Positions 53,079 through 62,223 of a stretch of DNA of 64,000 nucleotides are shown one piece after another. This DNA is from Choricystis sp. odSpoLacu1. Taxonomy: Eukaryota > Chlorophyta > Trebouxiophyceae. Both the position numbers and the translations under genes were made by a program. A model generated the notes under the pieces. The model was not told where the DNA came from. It did not search any database and saw only the letters and a list, made by a program, of their open reading frames with translations. Location: assembly GCA_958009055.1 (NCBI GenBank), contig OY253654.1:930001-994000 (forward strand), in the 5' to 3' direction. Numbering within the stretch: position 1 is the first letter of the stretch; each line of letters opens with the position of its first letter.

Positions 53079-55889
53079 TCACCCCAGCAAACTGATGCCG
53101 TCATCACCCACCGCGGCCGCCGCCGCCTGGGCCACAGCGTCCTCCTCCCGCTGCGGTTGGGCCATGGCCACCGCGGCGGCTGGGTCTGGCCCCGTCCACT
53201 TGGCCCCCACCGCGGACATGCAGAAGGCCCACTTGTCGGTCGCGTCCACAATGTGTTTCGACATTGGTTTGCCCGCGCCGTGGCCGGCTTGTGTTTCGAC
53301 GCGCAGCACCAGGGCGTTGCGTTGGGGCGAGTCAGGCGACCCCGCCAGATCGTGCTGCAGGGTGGCCGCGTATTTGAGCGAGTGCAAAGGCGGCACTCTG
53401 TCATCAAACTCGGCGGTCGACACCAGGATCGCAGGATAGTTGCGCGTGCCCCCCGGCGGCGCCTTGATGTTGTGCAGGGGCGACCACGACATGATGGTGG
53501 GCCTGTCTGACGCGAGCTCGGGGTCGCCATAGTCCGACTTCCAGAAGACGCCGACCGTGAACTTGTGGAAGCGGGCAATGTCAGTCACGGGGACGTCGCA
53601 CAGCACACACCCGAACAGGTCGGGGCGTTGGTTGGCCGCCACCGCCACCAACGTACCCCCAAACGAACCACCGTGGATGGACAGCTTGGCGGCGGACGTG
53701 TAGTTGGCGGCCACCAGGTATTCAGCGCACGCTACGAAATCGTCATACGTGTTTTGTTTGTTGGCCACGATGCCGTCCGCGTGCCAGCGTTCGCCGTACT
53801 CACCCCCACCCCGCATGTTGCAGGAGGCGTAGACGGAGCCGTAGGCGGCACCCGCCACCAGGACGTCGGGCTGGAACTCGACGCCGTTGACGATGTTGAA
53901 GCCGCCATAGCCGTAGAGAACAGCAGGAGCGGATCCAACACGCGTCATGTTGACGGGGGCAGTGATGAAGAGAGGGATGTTGGCGCGTCCATCTTTGGAC
54001 GGGATGAAGACTTGGGTGGTGGCAAAGCGGGACAGGTCGATGCCGCGAATCGTGGCCGTCTTCCACACAGTCGGTGGCGTCGACGGCGCAGCCGCATCCC
54101 AGCGGTACACAGTGCCCGGGTTGACAAACGACGCAAACTTGAAGAAGACTTCGGACGAGTCGCGGTCGGTGGAGGCGGACACGGCGCCCGGGCCGGGGAG
54201 CGGCACGTCGCTGAGGGGGGCGCCATCGGCGGCCGCCACGACGCGCAGCGCGCCCTTGATGTCGTGCAGGTAGGTCAACACTAAAGCACGCGTGCCGTTG
54301 GGGCCTTGGGTGGGGGACACGGCTTGCAACAAGTCTTTGGCGTGTTCAGGGACGACGGGCACATAGTCGCCGACGGGGGTGGGCAGCGCGGGCACGTCGA
54401 GCTTCACGACGCGGTAGCGCGGCGCGTTCCACGTCGTCAAAAAGTACAGCGAGTCCCCAAAGCCCGCCACATACCGAAACTCGTAGCCACCATGCGTGGG
54501 CAGGGACTGCCAGGGGAAGGGCGTGGCGGCCGCGCCACGGCGCACGTCAAAGGCGGTGAGGTTGAGGGGGCCGTTGGGGCTGGTGCGCGGCAGCGCCCCC
54601 AGCTTGGCCGCCAGCAGGCGCGACCGGGACGCCGCCTGGGTGGATTCAGCAGACACGATCAAGTGGACGCCGTCCCCGGTGGCGGTGGCGGAGATGAAGT
54701 CGGTGGGGGCGGCGGCGGAGAAGATGTGGGTGTCGGAGGTCTGTGTGGTGGTGGGGAGGGGGGACGGAAGGCAGGAAAAAAGGTCGACGCGTTGTTTTTG
54801 CTTCACCACCACCACCACCCTTCCCTCCTCTCCCTCTCTCTTACCTGATTGGTGCCCACCACGTGGTACCACAGCTGCTGCACCGAGTCGGCCGCGTTGG
54901 ACGTGCCAGACGTGCCGCCGGCTGGAGGGTCGTAACGCGAGTAAAAGAACCCCAACCCATCCCGCGTCCACGACAGGTCGGTGAACTTGACGTGGGCCAG
55001 AGTGCCCGGCAGGGGGGTGCCCGTGCAGTCCGCCCCAATGGCAAACACGCGCACGGTGCGCCAGTCTGAGCCGCCAGTGGAGAACGCGGCGGCCAGGGTG
55101 GTGCCATCATGCGAAATGCTGTACTCTTGCAACGCCACCGTGCCATCCGCGCGCAGCAGGTTGGGGTCCAGCACCACAGAGGGCGGTCCATCCAGCGTGC
55201 GCCTGCAGTACAGGATGGGCTGGTTTTTGAGGCCCGCGTTGCGTCTGTAAAAGTAGCGCCCGCCCGCGCGGAACGGGGTGCCCCACTTTTCATAGTCGTA
55301 GGCAGCGCCCATGGCGGTTTTGAGGGGGGACCGGGTGGGCAGGGAGGCCATGATGGATGCGGTGAGGTTGTTTTGGGCGGCGATGACTGGTGTGAAGGGG
55401 GGGAGAGTGGTGTGGGGCGAGGAGAGTGGGTGAGAGGTCGAGGCACGCGCTTAGGTCCCAAACCACTAACATTCCACACACACTCATTACCCTGCCCCAC
55501 CAAACACTCCGCCCACCCCTCGCCACACACTCCACACACCACTCACAAGCTTTGACGTCGGGCGAGTCGGGCGCCTCCATCCAGCGGTAGTGGTCGGGGA
55601 TGACGGTGGAGCCGAGGGTGTCGGCGTCGGCGGTGCGGCGGGCGGGGGGGTAGGTGCCGGGGGCCACGGTGACGGCGCCGATGGCAGCACCTGTGGTGTG
55701 GAGAGGGTATGATGTGTGTGTGTGTGTGTGAGTGTGTGTGTGGTGTCGGCAGCTGCTCTTCTCTTGCCCTGTGCCCCCCTCTCCTCTTCACCACTCACCC
55801 AAATGCGGCACCGCGGGCGGCACCGCCGCGCCCGCGGCCAGCGCCAACAGCGCGCCCAGGGTTGCGACCGCGGTGGAGGCGCGCGGCAT
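53079..55889 (-). CDS. Prolyl oligopeptidase (serine peptidase S9A)
   Basis: Exons 55889-55799, 55690-55547, 55386-54845 and 54740-53079 give 812 residues, longer than the usual 710-730 because of a leader. The start (MPRASTAVATLGALLALAAG) looks like a signal or transit peptide, unusual for a normally cytosolic enzyme. The propeller domain begins TYPPARRTADADT and VIPDHYRWMEAPDS. The hydrolase triad is Ser618 in SIHGGSFGG (N in most homologues is F here), Asp705 in EFDDRVPPLHS and His746 in QAGHGAGKP. It cleaves short peptides after proline. The last residues are Ala/Gln-rich. Divergent to the CSP41 gene. Confidence 0.94.
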
Positions 55890-56620
55890 GGTGATGTTCG
55901 TGTGTATTGGTGTGTGAGGTCGGGGCCCTGTGCGTGTGCAGGGCGGGACGGCGGGTGGGTGAGTTTTCTTCGTCGGCTGCTGCGAAACCGCCGCTCGGCG
56001 CTAGCCCAGCATGCGAAGACCGCACCCGTCGCACGCCCCCGCGGTTGGCGCGTTTGGCGCCCCCCTTGCGCTTGGTTAGTGTAGTACACAACCAGGCACG
56101 ACCCGCCGCCACGTTCTATGGCATGGTGGCGGTGGCGGGGGGCGGTGGCGGGGGAATCCGTGCAGCCTTTGAGGCCTGCGTTTGGGGGTGCAGCGTGACC
56201 GTGTGGCGCCGCTTGTTATATCCCCCTCTCGCCGTAAAACAGTCATCGCATACACGCAACGACCATCGACGGGGGTGGTAGACAGGAAGGACGCGCCGCG
56301 GGCTCGGCGCGTCCTTTGGCATCGTGTGCCAATGCGCGGTGGAGAGCGCGACCGCACTCTCTCTCCAACTCACCTCGAGTTGCGGGTGACTGTGTGTGTG
56401 TGTGTCTGGCAGCGTCCGTGAACGCGTATGAAAGCTGTGGACGTGGCGACAAGGGAGCGCGTTGCGCACGAGGTCGAAGGAGGGGCCTCGGCGACCGAAA
56501 AAGAAAGACGAAGAGTGAGCGATAGGTCGGTCCAGACTTGTCGGAAGTTTTTTGGAGACCGCTGCTCCCGCCTTCTTGTCACCGCACAACCACACAACCA
56601 CACCCTACTCACCACACACC
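55890..56620. promoter_or_regulatory. Divergent region, prolyl oligopeptidase / CSP41
   Basis: No gene seen in 731 bases between two divergent starts. It contains a perfect 12-bp inverted repeat with a 6-nt loop (56287-56316), a TTATATC-like element near 56216-56222 and several GT stretches. Both promoters are expected here. Confidence 0.55.
56287..56316. repeat. 12-bp perfect inverted repeat (hairpin)
   Basis: Arms AAGGACGCGCCG and CGGCGCGTCCTT, loop CGGGCT. It lies midway in the divergent promoter region, so it could be an operator-like element, a cruciform or a small structured RNA. Confidence 0.93.
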
Positions 56621-58319
56621 ATGGCCACCCTTTGCCCCGCCCCCCGCGCGTCGCTGACCGCGGCGCGCCACGCGCCGGTCCAGGTGAATTGAGGTGGCAG
56701 GAGAAACGGGCTGGGCGCTTGGGCTGGGTCGCCGCGCTGTGGGGAGAGAGTGGTGCTTTGAGCGACGTCAAACAAGCTGGCGGCTGGGTCGTTGAACGTG
56801 GGCGCCTGGGGCGCGCCCGCAGCGAGCAAGGAGCGGTCGGTTGGCGGGGACGTTTTTTTGTGTGCCCTCCGTCCCCCCCCGCGCCCTCCTCCCGTGCCGC
56901 TCCACGCTCACGCCACCCACAAACCAGCGGATGGAGATGGCGTGCGCCCGTCGCGACCTCGTGGGGGCGTGGTCGCGGTCGTGGCACCGCACTGTGCAGC
57001 GCCGTGCACGCAATCGTAGGAGATTTCGGCCGTGGGTGAAAAACCACCCCAGACGCACCCGAGTGGTTTTTGGCCCTCCCTTTTCTTGCGCCCAGCGACA
57101 CGCGCACACACACGCGCGAACACACACTAACTTTTATTTTTCTCTCACACCTCCCCACTCTCTCAGCGCCTGGCCACCACCCCGCGCCGCGCGCGCCGCG
57201 TCGCTGCAGCCGCCGCCTCTGCCGCGGCCACCACCCCCAAAAACATCCTCATGCTGGGCGGCACCCGCTTCATCGGCGTCTACCTGGCTCGCGACCTGGT
57301 GGCGGCGGGGCACAACGTGACCCTGCTGACGCGGGGTAAGGCGCCCGTGACGCAGCAGATCCCGACTGACACCGACGCGTCCTACAAAGCCTACAAAGAC
57401 GCCGTCCGCCACATCGCGGCCGACCGCAAAGACTTTGATGGGTTGAAGAGCAAGCTGTCGGCTGAGAAGTTTGATGGTGAGTAGTGAGGAGTGTGTGTGT
57501 GTGTGTGGTGGTGTTTTTTTATGATCGCTGTTTTTTTTTCCACTCACCTCCTCCAACCCACCCACCCACCTGCCACCAGTCGTCTACGACCTCAACGGCC
57601 GAGAAGCCGAGGAGGCTGTCCCCATCCTGGACGCCCTCCCCAGCCTCGACCAGTACATCTTCTGCTCTTCAGCGGGTGTCTACAAAAAGACGGACCAACC
57701 CCCCCACTATGAAGCCGACGCGGGCGACCCCGCCTCCCGCCACAAGGGCAAGTTGGAGACCGAGGCCCTGCTGGACTCCCGTGGCGTCAACTGGACGTCC
57801 ATTCGGCCTGTGTACATCTATGGCCCCCTGAACTACAACCCTGTGGAGGAATGGTTCTTCCACCGCATCGCGGCGGGGCGCCCGATTCCGATCCCTGGCT
57901 CCGGCCTCCAGATCACCCAACTCGGCCACGTGCAGGACCTGTCGGACGCGTTTGCGGCGTGCCTGGGCAATGGGAAGGCCGCGCGCCAAATCTACAATAT
58001 TTCGGGCGAAAAATTCGTCACCTTTGACGGCATCGCCCGCGCCTGCGCCAAGGCGGCAGGCGCGCCCGAGCCCGAGCTCGTGCACTACAACGCCAAAGAC
58101 TACGACTTTGGCAAGGCCAAAGCGTTCCCCATGCGCGACCAACACTTTTTCACGTCCATCGAGAAAGCGCGCGCCGACCTGGGGTGGGCCCCCAAATACG
58201 GCCTGGTCGACGGCCTGACCCACTCCTACCAGAACGATTTCGGGCGGGGCACGTTCCGCAAGGCGGCCGACTTCACGACGGATGACCTGATCCTGGGCAA
58301 AAAACTGGTGACGGCGTGA
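56621..58319 (+). CDS. Plastid CSP41-type NAD(P)-binding epimerase-like protein
   Basis: Exons 56621-56683, 57167-57476 and 57580-58319 give 370 residues. The leader MATLCPAPRASLTAARHAP and the following Ala/Arg-rich stretch are a plastid transit peptide. The Rossmann fold opens KNILMLGGTRFIGVYLARDL. Extended-SDR features are FCSSAGVYKK and the later ETEALLDSRG stretch with a Lys in place of the usual YxxxK arrangement, so epimerase activity is doubtful, as for CSP41. SIRPVYIYGPLNYNP and the ending TDDLILGKKL match CSP41b. Plant CSP41 proteins bind plastid mRNA and rRNA and stabilise them. CSP41a is the alternative but the closing motif favours b. Confidence 0.92.
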
Positions 58320-58632
58320 TGAGAGAGAGTGTTGAGTGCGAGAGAGAATTCTTTTTTCCTTTATTTTTGGCGTGAGTGTGTGTAGGCCAGAGCCACAAAA
58401 GGCTGTGTGTGTGTGCGTCAACAGAGGGGGCGCGGGGCGTGGGAGGGGGTGCCTCCTCTCTGTTCGACCACCTCCCCCTCCTCTCACACAACACTTCTTT
58501 CCAATCCCCAAAAAACGGCCGACCGTCGACCGCACGCTCCCTCACGCACCAATATACCTCGCTCGCTCTGCCACCCCCACTCTGGGACGTGGCCGGCGGA
58601 GCGGCGGCGTGCGAGGAGGGCGTGGCGACCCG
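58320..58632. other. Intergenic region, CSP41 to sulfotransferase-like
   Basis: No gene seen. It has a T-rich patch near 58350-58370, GT stretches and a C/T-rich run; it probably contains the CSP41 3' UTR and the next promoter. Confidence 0.5.
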
Positions 58633-59967
58633 ATGAAAAGAATACTGTGCGGGCCTCCAATGCCGACGCCCGTGCGGCGACTCCGGCCACCCGGGTCGCC
58701 GACGGTGGGTGGCGCGGTGAGTGTGGAGAGGGCGTTGTGGATTGCGTGGTGGAGGGAGGAGAGGCAAAACGGTCGGGGAGACCGGCGGGCTCCTCGTCTC
58801 ACCGGTCTCCGACCACCCCCCAGCCTCACTCTGTGCCTCTGTCCACTATCGTCGCCGTCGCATTCATCACCCTCCTCCTCCTCACACTCACCCTGCTCCC
58901 CTCCCCCGCCACCCGGTGGCAGCGCGCCACGGCCGCGTCTGTCGCGCGGTGTGCGAGTGACCCGGCCGCGCTGGCGGCTGCGACGGCCGCGCGGTTTGCC
59001 GCCGCGCGAGACCTGCTGGTCGCCGCCCTGCCTGACGACGCGGTCCCCCCTGTCAACACAACTCTGCGCGCCGCCTTCATTCAAGCAGCCGTCGTGCAGG
59101 GCGTGACTGCAGTCGACGCTGCCCCCTCCATCCACACCGTGTACGCGCGCGTGTGGAAAGCCGCCAACGAAGCGGTGCGCGCCAACGTGGCTGCCTCGTA
59201 TGGGCCGTTGGACGAGTATGACGAGGTGCCCCCCGTGTCCCGGGTGCCGCCCAACGGCACCTGCTACTTTGCGTTTGTGCGGGACCCGGTGCCGCGGCTG
59301 CTGTCGGGGTACAATGAAGGTGCGTGAGTGGGGGTGTGTGGTTGTGAGTGTGAAGAGAGGGGAGCCTAGCACAACGCTCTCCACCGACCCCCCCCCCCCC
59401 CTTTCCCTCCCTCCTCCTCCATCAGTCGAATACCGCATGGCGGGCGGCGACCCCGCCGACGGCGACCGCTACACGTGAGCCCTGGCCGCCACCGAGGCCG
59501 CGCACGGCCCCCTGAGCCACCCCCGCTTTGACCTCGCGTCCCCCGACCGCGTGCGCGCCTTCTTCCTGGACTATGTGGACGGCCGCCTGCTGGCCAACGA
59601 GGAAGCATCCCACCTGTTCCCCCAGATCGCGTTTGTCGCGCGCGCCGTGCCCCGCCTCGACTACATCGGCCGCGTGGAGCGCCTGGCCTCCTCCGACTGG
59701 CGGGGGTGGCAGCGCGCGTGCGGTGCGCGTGTCCAGCGTGGATGGAGGCGGCGGATGCTGGCTCCCTATGACGCAGGCTTGCACCACCACCCGTCCAGCA
59801 GCGATCCTCTCGGCACGTACAGTGCTGCCCGCGCGCTGGCGGCTGCGGACGCCAACTTTGCGCGCGCCCTGTGCCACTTAGCCGCCATCGACCTGGCCTG
59901 CTGGCGGCTGCCAGTGCCGGCCGAGTGTGAGGAGGTGGTGGAGGAGGAGGGGCAGGCGGGGTGGTGA
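58633..59967 (+). CDS. Sulfotransferase-like type II membrane protein, with in-frame TGA
   Basis: Exons 58633-58716, 58824-59319 and 59426-59967. A short cytosolic head is followed by a signal-anchor helix (TIVAVAFITLLLLTLTLL), a lumenal stem, and FAFVRDPVPRLLSGYNEVEY, the 3'-phosphate (PAPS) binding motif of Golgi carbohydrate sulfotransferases. Downstream text FPQIAFVARAVPRLDYIGRVE supports the family. In exon 3 the codon at 59476-59478 is TGA, 17 codons after the splice junction, yet the frame stays open and coding beyond it to 59967. Possible causes are a TGG-to-TGA change, a base error, readthrough or recoding; no nearby splice pair removes it cleanly. The protein may therefore be a pseudogene product. 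Confidence 0.65.
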
Positions 59968-60382
59968 AGAGGGGTGAGGGGGGGTAGCAAACAAAAGCGG
60001 GCCAGTGTCTCGTGGCCCACGCCTTTTTGGCCCCCCCACACCCTGCCACTGGGCTCCATTGTTTGGTGGCGTTTTTTGAGGATCGCGGGGAAGATGATTG
60101 ATGATCGAAGTATGTCCAACATCACACGAAAAAAAAAAACAAAAAAAAAAACATGCACTCTTGCGTCAAAACACACGCCGCGCCCCCCAGTTATTTTCTT
60201 TTTTGATTGATTTTAGTAAGTAACGGGGAGGGGTGGCACAGAGCCTGTAAGCTCGCCAAAGGTAAAACGCGGGCGAGGAAAGGTTGGGGTGGGGTGGCGT
60301 TTGGTCGGGGAACCTACGAGAGAGAGATGCAGCGCCAGCTTTTTCTCTTGCATTCGCGTCTACTCCGAACGAAAAAAACACA
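59968..60382. other. Intergenic region with A runs
   Basis: No gene seen. It has A runs near 60129-60151 and a C run near 60032. It is AT-richer than the surrounding genes. Confidence 0.55.
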
Positions 60383-62038
60383 ATGCCGTCGGTGGACAAA
60401 CCCTCGGCCGACGCTGAAGACGCCCCCCCTCCCCCCGGCCTCAAAAAGTGGGCGTCGGCCGCCGCGCCCGCGAGCCCTGCACGGCGCGCGCCATGCGTCG
60501 CCCCCAAGTGGCACGACACGGCTCAGCGGCGCGGCTTCAGGCGGCGCCCCGACGTGTGGTCGGTCAAGGCAAGAGAGAGAGAGAGAAGTGGGAGAGGGAG
60601 GGGACACCGTTCAACCTCCAAACCGGCGCCCCCTCTTTGACCGTCCCCTTTTTTGACGTCCATCCACAGACCCGTCAGCTCGAGTGGGCCGACACCTATT
60701 CACGTTGGCGTTATGTGTCGGGCTATCTGTTTGCGCTGGGACCACCACATCATCTGCTGCGGCGCATTTGGGTTCCTCTGGCGCTGAACAGTTTTGTTTT
60801 TGGCCTCGCCGCTGCCGACCACATCACGGAGAGCGTGTCGACTGCACACGGGCGCACCATCAACCTGTTTCCCAAGCTGTCGCCCAGCGTGGTGGCCAAC
60901 CTGACGCCCATCTTTCAGCTGAGCTTGTTGGCTGTTAGGTGAGAGACTGGGTGAGGGGAGGTGTGTGTGTGTGGATGTGGGTTGATTTTTGTTTCGTCTT
61001 CCAAGCACACTCCTTACCCCACCCCCCACACACCTCGACCAGTCTCATGCTCACGCAGCGCGTGGGCCGCGTGTACGACCGCTGGCTGGAGGTGAGAGTC
61101 TGCGCGTGTGTGTGAGAGAGAGATGAAAGGGAGAACGCTGTGTGCGCCGTAACCGACGCTCCACACTCACACACCCCTCCTTCCTTCCCCTGAAACACCC
61201 ACCCACCCACCCCGTACACCCAACAGTCTCGCAAGAACCTGGCCATCGCCTCCACCTGGGTCGTCATGGCGGCCCAGCGTGCTGTCGAGTGGGGCGACAT
61301 GCGCCGCGCCGACGCGATCGCGCGCTGGAGTGTGGCCTGGTTTTGGCTGTTGATTGGGTGGCTAGGCGATGAGCCCCAGCCGGCACCCGTGCTGGACCAG
61401 CTGCTGTCGCGTGGCGAGCTGGGCGAGCTGGCCAAAGCGCGCAAACCGCGCGCACTGGCGTTTCGCCAGGTGTGCAGACTGTTGGGGGGGAGCGGGGCGG
61501 GCGACTTCATGGTGGACAAACTGGGCGAGTTGACGGCGCTGCTGGAGGCGACCAAGCGGCAAGGCATTCCGAGTGGTGGTGAGTGAGTGTTCGGCGCGGG
61601 TGGTGGTGGTGTTTTCTTTCTGCCGTCCTGTCATCCCACCCCCTCTTCTCTCCCCTCTCCTCCCCAGTCGCCAACCTGTCCACCGGCTTCGTCCTCTTCT
61701 TCACGGGGCTCTACCCCCTCACCGCCCTGCCCCCCGCCTCCCCCGCCCTCCACGACGTCGACCTGGACAGCGTGCTGTTCACCCTGGCGCTGGAATACTT
61801 TTTGTACGTCATCATTTGTGTGCTGTTTTTGGGGGCTGACGAGATGGCGAATTCAATGGAGGACTGCTTCCTGCACCTGCCCCTGCGCGAGATCGCGGTC
61901 GGCGCCACGCGCGACGTGCAGGAAGCGCTGGACGCGTTGGTGGCGTTGCCCGCGGTGGACGGCATCGGCCAGCCTGTTGAGTTGGTGGCGGGCAGCGCGG
62001 CTGTGTGGGAGGCGGTGATGGCGGCTGCGGGACGATGA
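60383..62038 (+). CDS. Bestrophin-like anion channel
   Basis: Exons 60383-60568, 60670-60938, 61043-61091, 61227-61578 and 61668-62038 give 408 residues. Visible features: RQLEWADTYSRWRYV near the first helix, SLMLTQRVGRVYDRWLESRK (compare the bestrophin NxxYDRWxE motif), WFWLLIGW, and the C-terminal ADEMANSMEDCFLHLPL, matching the bestrophin turn before DLPL. Plant homologues are plastid chloride channels of the thylakoid that tune proton motive force. The N-terminal 60 residues are Ser/Arg/Pro-rich and could be a transit peptide. The first intron uses GC at its 5' end (AAG|GCAAGA) rather than GT. A TGTAA motif lies 22 nt past the stop. Confidence 0.82.
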
Positions 62039-62223
62039 TGGTGGGGTTGTGTGTGTGCATGTAATTGTTTAAGCGGAGAGCTGGGTAGAAAGCGATGGAG
62101 GGCTGGGTGCGTCGAGAGGAGCGGAGGTTGATGACACACCCACCCATTGAGCCCGTGTTTTTGGCTGGGCGTGGGCGCACACAACCGTGCCTCCTCCGTC
62201 CACACCCACACACCCACACCACC

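Noticed and set aside
59968..60200. Possible SECIS element for the in-frame TGA
   Set aside because: An ATGATTGATGAT string is present, but no stem-loop with the required quartet and apical As could be drawn by eye.
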